Translations under genes and position numbers: made by a program
The notes under the pieces: model-generated
Told to the model about the DNA's origin: nothing
What the model saw: the letters and a program-made list of their open reading frames with translations, nothing else
The model's database searches: none
Assembly: GCA_015680685.1 (NCBI GenBank)
Contig: MNCI01002986.1
Location: 395,402 to 457,401 of the forward strand
Source: Gnetum montanum
Taxonomy: Eukaryota > Streptophyta > Gnetopsida > Gnetales > Gnetaceae
Length of the DNA stretch: 62,000 nucleotides
Direction: 5' to 3'
In this document: positions 22,633 to 35,254 of the stretch, one piece after another
Numbering within the stretch: position 1 is the first letter of the stretch
How the letters are laid out: each line of letters starts with the position of its first letter

Positions 22633-23500
22633 TGATGAGTGACGAGGTACCCCTATGCCCAACCATATAAATCACTAAGGTGTTTACGTGTGATCTGGTG
22701 AAATTTCATGGACCTATAGTTCTCTAGTGCCCTAATTCTCTAGGAAGTAAAATGACTAATGAGAACTTTCATTGTCTTCTTGACTACACTTTGAAGCTCA
22801 AGGATATGGTTTAAGTGTAATTGAGGTACATGATTTTTATCATTTTATGTTTTGTGAGTTTAATCACCTACAACAAGAATGAAAGGTAGAGTAATTTAAG
22901 GTTTAATTCATCTACTTCCTAGCTAGCCTAACACAAGTACCTGTTTCCACTTTCCAGACACATCTTGAACACATATAGCACTATAGGGCTACCAAACGTT
23001 AAGAATTTCTAGGTTACCAAGTGCTACACATATGCTTGAGGTGGCCATGCTTATGTTCATTAACAATTGGAAATTAATTACTTAATCAAAGAGCATTAAA
23101 GTGAAGTGCATGAATATTAAATGCATCAAGGAAACATTAATATATTCTTAGTGCTACAAGGATGATCAAAAGGGTTTATTTTTATTCTCATCACACTGTT
23201 GTGCTTAGGCATATTAGTGCTTGAACTAAGATCCATACACACTCAGAATCCTATTCCATGCACTTAAAAAAATATTCTAACTTTGGAGAAAATAAATTAC
23301 GAGAGCTTCACTATATATGATAAAAACTAATCAAAACTATGTGAAAATCATGAGCCTGATTGCTATTGGTATAGGTTGGCATATACCCTATTATATTGGA
23401 TATTCGACATCGCATCCAGGGCTCTGACATCAGGTATCTGATGTTGAGGCTCTAATATCAAGTATTCAATATTAGACTTAGTCAAAACATGATTCATCAC
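22633..23500 (-). repeat. Copy D 5' LTR
   Basis: It runs TGATGAG (22633) to TTCATCA (23494-23500), 868 bp. U3 (about 23397-23480) carries three short imperfect palindromes in a row, around ACATCAGGTATCTGATGT, AATATCAAGTATTCAATATT and GATATTCGACATC, unlike other copies except its own 3' LTR. TSD partner CTCAA follows. Confidence 0.92.
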
Positions 23501-24683
23501 TCAATATGATATCTGTATCATAGTAGCATTATAGTTTTCTCATACCAAAACCAAAAGTAACTTATGATCTCATTACTTAATGAACAAGGGAAGAACCAAG
23601 TGGGAATGGAAAAGGGTGTGGTCTCAAGAAGATTTGTTAGATTGTCTTTTTAACTCCCTTTATGAGTCTTATGATCCCTAAAGTAATGTATCATTACTCC
23701 TCTCATAATCCAATAAGAAAGTATTTCTTTATAAAGTGATATTTCCAAATTGTCAAAAGAAAAAAAACATAAAAACACACCTCTCCAAAGATCTCTTGGG
23801 ATACAAGCACTATTTGTGGGTCTAAAAGGACATGTTGTTCATGCTTGAAGGCATACCTATAAGTAAGGCTCAAATTTCTTCCTTAAAATCTCTAATTGCT
23901 TCCTTGTTCTCTTTTCTTCTTCTTCTGAAGTGACAATCATCCCCTCTAATTGTTATAGTCTCACAATGGTAGAAGAAAGGAGCATGCCAATGTGAGGCCA
24001 TTACTAATTGTATGAACTTGGTTTGAAACTTAAATAAGTTGATATATGGATCATCTTAATCATGTCCTTTACAAGGACCTTTTGCCACAATGATCTAGAT
24101 ACACATACCCTAATTTCTCAGCAAACCCTTTTTACAACTTCATTTTTCTCACCTCATTACTATGTATTATGGTTTTTTGATAGGTTTAGTTTTGTAGATT
24201 GCACAATCCTAAGATAATATCATATGGGTGTGATATTTAACTTGGATCACCATTAAATTTCCAAGGTACCCACAAACTCTTTGTGATATGGTTATGCAAG
24301 GGTACTTTTGAGGCAATAGCCTACTTTGGGAGGATCCACTTGCATAACTCTTAGACCATCCAATTTAAACTCCATTACCACATACCTCGATTCAATTGAC
24401 TACAATCTTGGTGATTTGCATCATCTAAGTTTACCCATTTTTGTCTAGTTTTCTCTTATTTTATTCTAGTTTTGTTTTGGAAACATGTTCAAATTAAGCA
24501 TCTACAAGCTTCTACTACTTCAATTCTTGTTTATGAATATAATAATGAAATGGGTTATTTGCCTTATTTTCATCCATTTTTAACCTCTATTTGGCTCTTA
24601 TTTCATTCACAAACTCTCTTGAAAATCCTTAGTTTCTTAAGTAAAACGTTATGTGCAAATAGTTGCATTAGGGCATTCCCATT
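23501..24683 (+). mobile_element. Copy H, piece 2 (post-integrase spacer)
   Basis: Plus-strand spacer sequence: AAAACACACCTCTCCAAAGA and ATGTTGTTCATGCTTGAAGG near 23775-23850 match copy A around 5060-5150; GGTTATGCAAGGGTA near 24290 matches C near 12020. It ends CCATT at 24679-24683, the left target duplication of E, and resumes at 36193. Frames such as 24472-24693 lie in this spacer and are not considered genes. Confidence 0.75.
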
Positions 24684-25614
24684 TGATGAGTAGTTAAAGG
24701 TAAGCCTATGCTCAACCATACGAATCATGAAGTGCCCATGCACAATTTGGTTGAATTCCATGGACTCTATGTCTTCCAGTACACTTGTATTCTAGGAAGT
24801 GAACCTTGCCCTAATGGTCATTCGTTGTCTTCTCAATTACACTTGTGATGCAGAAGGCTATGGTTAAGTGTAATTAAGGCATATGATTTTTTATTATTTT
24901 ATGTTTTATGTTCCTTGGTATTTATAGTTGAGATGAAATGATTTAATAACTAATTTAATTTAACTAATTAACTAATCTGTAACTAGTCCTAACATAAGCA
25001 TCTAGTCCCACTTTCTATACACATCCTAAACCCACATATCCACTGTTGGGCTACCAAGCACTATGCTACTGGGTGCACTAAGCAATAACATTGCTGGAAT
25101 TACTAAGCAAATACATGTTACATTTGAAGCATTCATCCTTATGCATTTAATCTATTTAGCTTAAATAATTAACTAATCGTTTAAAGTCTCATTTATCTTA
25201 ATTAATCACATATTTAATGAAAATAATGAATGCATAAATAAATCATTAATCTAATCTAAGTGTTGCAAAGTTTGATCAAAAGGCTTGTCTTTATTACCAT
25301 ACACATTGATGTGGTTTAGGTACAATAGTGCTTGAATAAAGATCCATACACCTTTTGACTCCTGCTACTGACATTCAGAGAAATATTCTAACTTTCAAAT
25401 GAAAAATCTACAAGAGCTCTACTACTACTATGACTTGCCTCCCCATAAACATGACTTTGAGCTCATATTTATAGTTTTTATTATAGGGTTGCATCAATGG
25501 GGCCCCATAGATATAGCAAATGCTACGTTGATGCAGCCTCATCAATGGGGCAACATCACATAAATAGGGTCCCATTGATAGGGTCTTGTTGATGTGATAC
25601 TTTGAATCTCATCA
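24684..25614 (-). repeat. Copy E 3' LTR
   Basis: TGATGAG 24684-24690 to CTCATCA 25608-25614, 931 bp. On the minus strand U3 carries repeated CATCAAC/CCATTGATG motifs (about 25490-25600) upstream of a TATA-like CTATAAATATG near 25465. The + strand continues TACCCCCACG, the reverse of the polypurine tract. Confidence 0.93.
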
Positions 25615-25930
25615 TACCCCCACGATTGAATGAAAAATCATCCTTGAGTTCATTTAAAACATTGGAAAGGTATGGGATTATTAACTAACTCTTAACATAA
25701 CAAACAAACTCATTTGACAAAACTGAGTGCCAGAGTGTACAAATTAATGCATTACAAAAAAATTATGGTGTTCATGACAAAAAATTGAAAACCATGACAT
25801 GACTACACAAAATTAGATAGCACATCCTTTGATGACATGAAGGTAGTGGAGAAGATTAGATAGTCCTAGGCATTAGAGGTTCCTAAGGTTTGAAGGACCT
25901 TTGTCAACTTCGGGCACGTGCGGTCACTAA
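25615..25930 (-). other. Copy E 3' untranslated stretch and polypurine tract
   Basis: The polypurine tract (CGTGGGGGTA) abuts the LTR. The remaining 300 bases lie behind ORF3 and align with G at about 60235-60556 and D at 14322-14650. No coding. Confidence 0.7.
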
Positions 25931-25934
25931 GGTG

Positions 25935-28460
25935 GCTATGGTTATCCTGCTACGGCTGCAACCTTTTGTGAAAGGTGAAAGACATCTAGTAATGCCTTCA
26001 TCTTCTCTTTCTTACTCCAAGGATCATTCATAGTCCATGTGAAATCACCAATGTAGGCTAGAATGGAGATATCCCATGGACAAGGAATTACAGGGAATAA
26101 TTCCTTTATGTTGACAAGCTAGGCAGTGAATTGTTTGTGTTTGACATCAAACACCCTTATTGCATTCTATAGCTCCTAGTAGTCATTCATCCTTCTAACC
26201 AAGTTCTCGGTGGTAGATCTCTGATTAGTGTATTTTCCCTTAAGGACTTCAAGTTCAGTGTTTGCCACTGCAAGATTTTGCTTGATGTCTTTGTGATGCT
26301 TGAACTTGGCCTTGTACAACAAGTACAAGCTAGCCACCTGTTTCTCTAGTTTTGACCATAGCAATCTAGTAGTCAACATGGCCAAATTTCATATTGGAGA
26401 TTGGCAAGCTTCATATATTCTGTCATTTACTCAATTTTCAACTCCTTCATGTGAATTTTAGCTTTATTATACCCATCTATCCCTTTAATAATAGGCTGCC
26501 ACAATTCTCGTTCTTGTTGGAGTTGTTGGAGGGTTACATTTACTTTCACCTTCACTAACTAGATGTGTTTTTCATTCACTTATTTTTGTAGATTGACTCT
26601 CTCTTTATAATGATCTTTAACTCTCTCAAATTTGAGAGCCTCCAATTTCCAAGCGACTACCTCAATCATAGTTTTTTGGTGAAGGGCACAAACCTTCTTC
26701 ATAGAGAGGTTTCTATTTTCTGTTTTCAATCTCTTCAGTTCTATATTTGCTTTGGCCAATTACTCTTGCTATCAATTGATGAAGTTAGTTAATTGCTGTT
26801 TGTGCTCATCAACATTCTGCAGGCGATGGTTCTCTATCATTAATTGCACATTTTCTTGGCGAGTCTAATCTAAGCCCTTCTAAATTTTATGCTACGTGGC
26901 CTCTGCCAAGGATTAGTAGAACAACGCCATTTCCATGGCAGCCTTAGCCCTTTTAGTTTAGTGTGAAGTTGTTTAATAGCTTCATGTCTTGTCAATGCAG
27001 GGTTGAGGAATGTAGAGTCAGCAATTTAGGCTCCTAATACAACAACTTTAGTATCCAAGTGTTCGTTCAACTCCTTGGCTATTTTTGAGTTACCCCTTAC
27101 CTCTAATAGCTCTGACTGGGTTGTAATAATATTGTTTAGAAGATCAAAGACATCTAGAAGTAGTTGCTTGGTTTCCACCAGTCGGTCCAACAGTTCTTCA
27201 TGTTGTGCTACATTTATTCATTGCTTGTGGTTCCTACAGACATCTACACATCCTTGAGTGTAGTGACATTTGGTACAAATGTTGTAGGTGCATTGATCAT
27301 TTCAATAATTTGATCAGCAACCACCTTTGCTATTGTCTCTTGCCCTTTGTGTTGCATAATCAATACCATTTCCCCCTCATCATCCTTCAAGCATATTAAG
27401 AAGGTCATGATGTTTCCAAAGATTTCTAGGAGTGATTGCTATTCTACGAGAGATACCATGACCTCTCTAGTGCTAGGATTTGACATCATGGGTAACTGCA
27501 TTCTTTGTGCTAAGGAAATAGATCCACCTCCACCCATCAAGCTAATTGTTTATGCCACCTCATTTAGGTGACTCATTGTTGGTTTGTACACGAATGGATC
27601 CCCACCACTTGTGTCTGCTCATTTCTCTTATTTACTCAAGAGTCATTCTCTGTATTTGTGCAATCATTGGGCTATTGTAGTGACATCTAGCAAAGTTTTT
27701 TGAGTGGTAGGTGGAGGTGGTGGTTCTTACTTCTCTTCCTAAATGGTCATTGTAGGCATCTTTTCTTTTACCATCTCCACCCAATTGGCAACCGAAGAAT
27801 GCCTAATAGCATTATTTCTATAACAAAATATTCCTCCCCTTCAACAAATTTTTTTGATGAGGCATGGGAAGGGAAGTGCCTTTCTTTCACATTCATTTTC
27901 TTTAAACTACTTCTCCATCTCTAGATAGATCACCTATGGAAGGTTGAAAGGGAATCTCCCACTCAAAGGGGCACATGCTTGGGTAGAAAGGATGGTGATT
28001 TTGGTTGGCCTCACCATGGGATTGAGGTGAAAGGTTGCAATCTTGTAGTGGATCCTTTCTACCAGTGTGAGCATGCTAAAATCCTTGCGGTCAACGCCAT
28101 AGCACTATCATACCCATTCTTTCTTGATGTTAGAGTTTGCTTGCATTGGAATCTTAGAGAGACTCTCCCCTATTTTTGGCAATCCAAGCACTTCAACAAT
28201 GGCCTACACTGAGTAGGACACTAAGATGTCCTTGATATTGACCATTGAACTAGTCTGCCTATTATTCTAGAATAGGAATGTCTCTTCCATGTGCCACTCC
28301 CTAGTGGAAGTGATTATTGGCAATATGGGAGAGGTCTTTAGTTGGTCCTACATTTCTTTTGGTGCTTGCCCCAGGAAAGGGGCAAAGTTTAACTCCTAGA
28401 GTACTATTTTTTGAACCTTCCTTGATTTGATCTAATTTAGGCAACCTTCTGTCAAGGTCA
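25935..28460 (-). pseudogene. Copy E ORF3 (coiled-coil protein of unknown function)
   Basis: Read on the minus strand, the order matches ORF3 of G. The N-terminal block ELNFAPFLGQAP ... SPILPIITS lies at about 28400-28300. A domain with KIATFHLNPMVRPTKITILS and LPFPCLI (about 28060-27860) resembles the uncharacterised 'putative plant transposon protein' family, where a P-T-x-x-x-V-T segment and F-P-x-L-I recur. A heptad-rich coiled coil follows (ELLDRLVETKQLLLDVFDLL near 27190; KHHKDIKQNLAVANTELEVL near 26290), then the C-terminal block KELFPVIPCPWDI ... FTWTMNDPWS (about 26110-26020). Stops and frame changes are many. The start is deleted. No signal peptide or convincing membrane segment is seen, so it is not env-like by sequence. 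Domain naming is moderate confidence. Confidence 0.7.
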
Positions 28461-28977
28461 CCTTGATATTTTCTTGTTAAGCTAGTGCATTATCTAAATG
28501 GTAGTGTTCTATTGCTATTTCTGATTTTGGAATCTATACAAACCTTTGAATCCTTCACAATTCCAAAAGCTATCAAGGTCACAAATTTATTAAAAGTTGA
28601 TTTAATGAAAGGGACCTCAAATTTCCAAAACAAGGAAAACCATAGAGTTTTTGAATGGATGGATGTCATGGACTCACTGCTTGTTCCATGAAAAACAAAC
28701 CATGACTTAGATATCGATAAAAAAATTCAAAAATAAAAACCAAACATTAGCAAACAAAACATGAAGCACAAACCACCATTAGTAGTAGCTACAACACCAT
28801 TGTGTCTTGTTGGCACAAACATGTTTATTAACAAAAATTTGAAAATTCACACTCAAACAAAATAATGTAAAATTTATAAGAAAGTGTAAAATATTCAAGA
28901 AAGATTCAAACATACTAATGATGGTGTAAAACAAAAAATAGAAAAATTGAGAAGCCATGTGGATGATTAGTATGGAT
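28461..28977 (-). other. Copy E shortened post-integrase spacer
   Basis: Reverse-strand spacer with TTTTACACCA-type motifs (near 28890-28935) and CATGACATCCATCCATTC (about 28655), as in A, C and G. It jumps directly from GGTTTGTATAGATTCC (near 28530) into ORF3, so the conserved middle and the internal promoter are absent. Confidence 0.7.
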
Positions 28978-28997
28978 GGCCATCTCCCCCATGATTG
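28978..28997 (-). promoter_or_regulatory. Copy E internal polypurine tract-like site
   Basis: Minus strand CAATCATGGGGGAGATGGCC; an uninterrupted purine core matching the equivalent sites of A and G. Confidence 0.5.
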
Positions 28998-28999
28998 TG

Positions 29000-30310
29000 T
29001 TGGAAGGAGGAGATCTAAAAAATTAAGTGCGGTTGTTCATTCGTTGAGGTATTCATTGCACTAGCTTACTTGGGCTCATGAAAAGGCTTTACTTGTTGGA
29101 TGTTGACTAATTGCTTTTTATTTGGGCTTTCAAGTTTGTATATGGTCATGGTTCCAGAATGAAAGGTTTCAAAAATTATATAAGGTCCCTCCCACAATAT
29201 TTAAAACTTTGTTTTTTGAGGTACATGTGTGGGGTTCTAGTAGAGAATCATATCTCTAGCTTGAAATTTTACTTTCTGGATTCTAAGGTCATGTCATTAT
29301 TTGTTGAACACATTGTATACTTCATTTGAAGATAAGGCCACTAATCAATTTTTGTCTAGCACGTTAAGATTAATCATTCTATCGTTTTGTGCTATACTTA
29401 GGTCAAGATTCAAATCATAGGCTGTTGAGAGTGTACGGAGCTCAGATTGAATCAGGAGCATTGGAAGTTTTCCATACACTAAGTCATAACAAGAGTAGCC
29501 AATAGGCAATTTCCATGTTGAGTGGTAGACCCAAAGGACATTGTTGAGTTTTGTGCTCTAGTCTCTTCTATATTTGTTGAAAATTCATGTTAGAATCTTT
29601 GTAATCTCCCTATTAGTCACCTCTGCTTGACCATTGGCTTGGGGTGATAGAGTGTTGTTAATTTATGTTCAAACCCCAAGCGTTGCATCAACTTTTGAAA
29701 AGTGGCACCTATAAAATGGGTTCCATTATTAGAAATCAATGCACATGGCACCCCAAACCTGTTTACAACATTTTTTTGTATAAATCGAGTAGCAGTGGAT
29801 GATGTACAATTGGTGATGATTGCTACTTCTATCCATTTGGTGCAGTAGTCGATTGCTATAATGATGTATGCCTTTCCATTGGACATGGGTGTGATGCGAC
29901 CCATGAAGTCTATGCCCCATATGTTAAAGGGCTCTAGTGGTTGAATCCACTATTGAGGAGCCCCCATTCAAGTGGTCATCCCACCATCTCTTTGATAGTG
30001 TTCATAAGATTAGAAAAATTGGTGGGCATCCCTAAAGATTATAGGCTAATATAATCTTGCCATTAGGATTTTTATGGTCATGCATCTCCTTGCATAGTGG
30101 CCTCTGCAAAGGCCTTCATGAGCATCCTAGAGAACACATAATTAATTTGCATTAGGGACACACCAATGAAATAGGTCATTGGTGCAGACCTTGTAAAGGT
30201 GTCCATTAATTTCCATGAAGTACTTTGCCCAATGAAGAAACTATTATTTCTTCTTGTGGTTCAGATCTTGTGGCATCTCCTGAGTGAGAAGGTAAGTGGG
30301 GGTGCCATCA
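29000..30310 (-). pseudogene. Copy E integrase
   Basis: The core opens at 29904 (MGRITPMSNGKAYIIIAIDY). First Asp is kept, second Asp is changed (ALISNNGTHF) and a frameshift follows YHPKPM near 29630. Next frame gives QAEVTNREITKIL and WAYHST-like residues to about 29490. The zinc-binding start with DAHEGLCRGHYARR lies upstream, near 30130-30080. The end corresponds to the region just before the polypurine tract-like site. Confidence 0.83.
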
Positions 30311-30399
30311 TACCATCTTGATTTACCGAAAAATTGGTTATTTATTGCTCATGTAAAGAGGAGTTCATTTGAAAATTGATCAAAGAGAAAACTCTCCTC

Positions 30400-31870
30400 T
30401 TTATTATCCCATATTAATTGAGAGAGGTGGTCAGCAATTACATTCTCAATCCCTTTTTGATCTACCATTGTGAGATTGAATTCTTGCAAGATCACGAGCC
30501 ATTGTATGATATAGGGGATCACCATTCACTTATTCATTAGGAAGTAGATAGCACTATGATATGTGTGTATAAATATTTTATAGCTAATCACATAGTGCCT
30601 AAACTTTTCAAGAGCATACACCATTGCCATTAGTTCTTTCTCAGTTGTGGTATAATTCAACTATGCACCTATAGTGCTTTGGCTTATGCAGTGGATGTAA
30701 TATGGATGTTTCTTATTGTCCAACTACATAAGCATGGCTTCAAAGGCATAATTAGATGCATTTTTCATTATATGAAATTATTTGGAATAGTTTGGTGCCT
30801 ATAGGATTGGAGTTTCTATGAGTTTTTCCTTTAGTAGTTGGAATGCATGTTCGCACTCCTTAGTCTAGATGAATGGAACATCTTTCTTTATAAGCTCGAC
30901 CAATGAATTTATGATCTTAGATAAATTCTCTATAAATTGCCAGTAGTAGCTAATGTGTTCAAGGAATGATTAGATGTCTTTAATTGTCTCTGGTTGACGT
31001 GTGATTCCTTGGATGACCATTCTCTTTTTCTTGTCTACCTCAATCCTTGCCTAAGTAATTCTATGCCCTAGTACTATGTCCTGTTGGACCATTAAGTGGA
31101 TTTTCTACCAATTGAGCCTAAGGTTTGTTTTAACAAATATTTTTAACACTTGCTGAAGGTGATCTAGGGCTTTCTCAAATGTAGCCCCATAAGTGGAGAA
31201 GTCATCCATGAAGACTTTCACTCCACTACAAATTTGCTGTTGAAAAATACTAAGGACTAGGCATTAAAATGTTGCAGAGGCATTACACAAACTAAATAGC
31301 ATCTTGCAATATGCAAAAGTCCCCAAGGGACTCGTGAATGTTATTTTGGCCTGATCATTTGGCACAATCTGGATTTGGTTATAGCCACTATAACCATTCA
31401 AGAAGTTATAATAAGAATGCCCAGAAATGGTATCCAACACTTAGTCCACAAATGACAATGGAAAATGATCTTTAAATGTTGCCATATTCAATAATCTAAA
31501 GTTGTTGTAGACACACCACTTACCACCTTTATTTGGGACAATTATAAGTGGGATAACCCACTCCCTATCCATGATGGGATAGATGAAACCTAGCTTGAGG
31601 AGTTATTTGATTTCTTGTTTGATGATTTACTTCAACTTGGGATTCAGTCATCTCTGTGATTTCCTTCTTGGCTTCATGGCTGGGTTAGTGTAGATATGAT
31701 GTTAGCATATTCTTAGATCAATTTCTGTTAGTTTAGGATACGACCAAGAAAAGTTTGTTGGCCATTTGTTGACCACCTTCAACAACTTGTTTTTTTTTAG
31801 GAGCAAGTTTTGCATTGAAAAACGATGCCAGTTGATACGGTTTTTAACTCTAGGGGCTCTAGTTTGAAAT
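30400..31870 (-). pseudogene. Copy E reverse transcriptase and RNase H
   Basis: The catalytic motif F-M-D-D is intact, M-D-D codons at 31201-31209, context KVFMDDFSTYGATFE. RNase H (TTTEKELMAMVYALEKFRHY near 30645-30590; NLTMVDQKGIENVIADHLSQ near 30480-30420) is largely readable. Stops and shifts occur in the first half (near 31780-31480). The order and spacing equal copies A, D and G. Confidence 0.87.
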
Positions 31871-32189
31871 GATCAGGGGTTACCAACTCTTCTCAATAAA
31901 TATCATTAGCTTCATCATTAGAGAGTTAGTGATGAACTTGCTCAAGTTCATCCATACCTTTGACATAAGCACATGTTAGGCTCTTAGAGGATTCTGTGCA
32001 TAGTGTGCTACTATCAGAGTGAATTATCAACCATTGGGTGTCCTCCTATTTTGTGGCTACTGCATGCAGGGACCTTTGGATATTAGTTTTATGTGCATAT
32101 TGATTTCATGCTTCAATGAATGTACTTTTAATGGGCTAGATTTTCTATACGCAATTGCGCCCGTTATCACTGTACGTGATGCATGGAAC

Positions 32190-32600
32190 ACGTTTCTTCT
32201 CTAATCATCAAAATTCATTCTCCTTGGAGATTTCCAAGGAGAGGTCCCTAATGCCCATTTGTGCATCAATCATGCTTAACCATGCATGTCCCATAATGAT
32301 GGGGAAGTCACCTTTGCAGTTTTCTACTTTGATCACCAAAAAATTAGTAAGATAGGACCACCCAGAAATTGTAGTCATAATGTCTACCACTAATCTCAAA
32401 GTGACAATGATTGATTGGTATGCCAATTCCAAATAGATATTGCTCTTCTTAAGAGGTGGTAGGTCCTAGGCCTTGTACATCTCATAAGATATGAGATTAA
32501 CATTGAAACTAGAATCAAGAAGAGCTTTGCATGGCCCATGTTCAGCAATCTATAAGTAAATAAGAGGACTTCCTGGGTTAGATCCTTTTGTGGAAAGGTT
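32190..32600 (-). pseudogene. Copy E protease
   Basis: The minus strand reads CKALLDSSFNVNLISYEMYK (about 32530-32475), catalytic Asp kept, Gly lost. NCKGDFPIIMGHAWLSMIDA (about 32325-32265) forms the second half; it belongs to a frame open from 32432 to 32208. Confidence 0.8.
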
Positions 32601-32649
32601 GCTAGCTTTGATCCAATAAAAAAAAACATAAGTTAGCATCACAGTGCAG

Positions 32650-35103
32650 ATCTGTGGTGGTGTTTGGTTTGAAGGACCCTTGAATGTGTTTGATGCAAAG
32701 GATGAGAGTGGTGGAGATACATGGTGATGAGCTACATTAGGTTGTGAGGGTTTGGGAGGACTGTTGGGTAGGAAAAATGGTCATTTCCTAGATTGATTAT
32801 TTGAACCACTTGTCTCGAAGGTTGATTGTAAGTGTATGGCCCTTGTAGCATTTCATTGCCACAATTGTGGGGAAATTTTGCCTTGCATGGATGGAGTAGG
32901 AGGTAACTAGGTTGAGGGTGGAGGTATGTGTGCAAATGGATGCAAAGGGTGGTATGGATATGGGTGCTTCCATCAAGTAGATGATGAATGAGTTTGATGA
33001 TACTTTAGAGGGTAATAGTGATGTTGGAATGAGGCATGGTTAGAAAAGGCACGTGGACAAATGGGTTGCTGAACATAGTACCCATATGGATCTAGTTGCT
33101 TATAAGGGTATTGCTGTCTCAACAATGGCATCCCCCATGATTGTGGTTGTTTCCACTATTAGTATTGTTCATATGGTTGTGATGGATCTTCACTTGGATA
33201 GTAAGCCTATTAATGCTAGTGGAACTACCTTGGATTACCTTACGGATAAGAAAATTGTCTAGGTGCTTGCCTTCTTTTTAGTCAAGGATTTAGCATGTAC
33301 ACTCTAGACTCTTATAAGTGTGACATCATAGGGAAACATCCATTAGGATGGTGATATTGAAAAATTTCACATCCAACATCATAATCAGAGTCTATCTCGA
33401 TAACTTTGTCTATTGCAATAGCTTTGCCCTTACCTCTTTGGTTGGCATGTTCAGCTTCTTTCTACCTCTTGTGATTACAATCACTATTTTGTTCTTTGGA
33501 TTCTTTAGCAATCTTCAGGGTGGTTTGGAACTTCTCAACCAAAGAGTTCTATAGTTTATCAACCTTTGTTAAAATATTAAAGATAGATTTTTGAATGGGC
33601 AAGGTTTTCCTATTCATCACCTTGTCAATTGGTGATTCTTCCTTGTTACAAAATTAGAACTTCCTTTTCCTGATGGAAGGATCTTTATTATATTCTTCTA
33701 CACTTATCCTTTTTTGCAACTCACCTTCATCTTTTACTACCTTCTCTATTAGCCTTTGGATCTGATGAGCTCTCAATTTGGATAGTCTCCCTTGGGCATA
33801 GACCCCAAGAGTTCTTCTAGTTTCAACTTTGAGCCCATCTATGATGTGGCAAAGTTGTTACCTTTAAGAATAACCATGGACAAGGCATTAGTGTATGAGA
33901 GAATAGTATCTACCCATGGTGACATCTAACAATTCATGTATTCCTTGTTTTCAACATTAGATTTGCCTTCTAAGATTAGACACTCTAGAGTACATTTTAT
34001 ATTTATCATTAAATAGCTCAAGCATTGTACTTCATTGGTGGATAGATTCCAGCTCCAAGGATCGATACTAGCATTTTTCTTCCTTGATGAGTGTCTTGGA
34101 AATAGCTTTAATCTCTACCAGTCATTTTCTATGTTTTATAAGGCACAAGCATCGTGAAAGGCTTATAGATATGTCTATAGATTAGAGTTATATCCCCCCT
34201 CAAATCTTGGGATATTGTTCATGACTAGGTGCTTGATCTAACCATCTCTCACATGCCTAGTTGGAATTTTTATAGCCTATGTAATATTAAGCATGCTTTG
34301 AGTTTCCAGCAAAGGTTCATCATCATCATTATTTCATTATTGTTGATCATGTATTCTATTACCCCTTCATTCATTATGCACTTGACGATCAACATTTTTG
34401 TCCCCTTGTTTACCTCCATCACGATTATTTTTTCTACAATGTTTTTTAGAACTAGAAGAGGAGGAAGAAGAAGATGCAAATGAAGAGGGTGAAGAGGGAG
34501 AAGGATTACCTCCACCATGATATCTACCAATTCCCCTTCAGTTTTCATGACCACATTTGTTAGATTTCTTATCCTCTTGACACTTGTCTAATCCCCTGCC
34601 TTGATTACCATCTTTACCTGAACCTAGATTGTTGATAGTAGACCAGAGATTCAAAGCCACACCTCCATCATCAGGAACAAGGGGTGGTGAATTTTCATGT
34701 TGAGAGCCCCCTGAAGAAGGGCCTCATTGTCATCTTGGTTTAGTGGGAACAAGGGATTGATGAATTCTTTTCCCTTTGCAAACTCATGATGCTTCTTCTG
34801 GTGTTGATCTCTCTAGCATAATGTTTCAGTGGAATAGTAGTCTTGGTAGTCATAACCATGCACAACATACTCCTTTAGAATATTGTGAATGCCTAACTTC
34901 TTAAGAGTTTGAAGCAACATCATGGGCACAAATCGATTTAGAGGCATTACAATGTTGCCTTCCATGTCATGCTATCCTAATTGCTCATCCTAATGTAGGA
35001 TGAAGATGAAGTTAGGCACATACTCATCTGGATGAGTATATATTGCTTTGCATGCTTGTGGGACTAGTGGTTTGACATCATCACACATGTGATAAGAAGA
35101 CAT
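32650..35103 (-). pseudogene. Copy E gag
   Basis: The start at 35103 reads MSSYHMCDDVKPLVPQACKA, homologous to G and D. YTHPDEYVPNFIFILH follows. A Ser/acidic linker lies near 34500-34430, the capsid-like region near 34170-33800, a coiled Glu/Lys-rich part near 33750-33560, the knuckle CEIFQYHHPNGC near 33385-33350 (second Cys changed to Phe), then the Pro/Gln/Tyr-rich tail to about 32730. In-frame stops are present but fewer than in C. Confidence 0.8.
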
Positions 35104-35235
35104 TTTGCAATAAATAAAATAATCAGTGTGCTTTTGTAATTATATAATTTGAGAATGATGTTGACCTTAGGATTTATCCAATGATATTAATAATGTTCAT
35201 TAATCCTAGATAGTGCATGTTTTAAACAGAAAGAG

Positions 35236-35253
35236 TCCCTAGCAATAGTGTTA
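35236..35253 (-). promoter_or_regulatory. Copy E primer-binding site
   Basis: On the minus strand TAACACTATTGCTAGGGA, just inside the 5' LTR: a decayed form of the tRNA-Asp-type site seen intact in G. Confidence 0.6.
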
Positions 35254-35254
35254 A

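Larger units (their letters stand above)
13461..23500 (-). mobile_element. Copy D: near-complete minus-strand element inserted in H
   Basis: Two LTRs (13461-14314 and 22633-23500) flank gag, protease, RT, RNase H, integrase and spacer on the minus strand. Flanking bases are CTTAA (13456-13460) and CTCAA (23501-23505), a 5-bp target duplication with one transition. ORF3 is missing apart from its 3' end. Total length is 10,040 bp, about 3.2 kb shorter than G, mostly through loss of ORF3. Confidence 0.92.
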
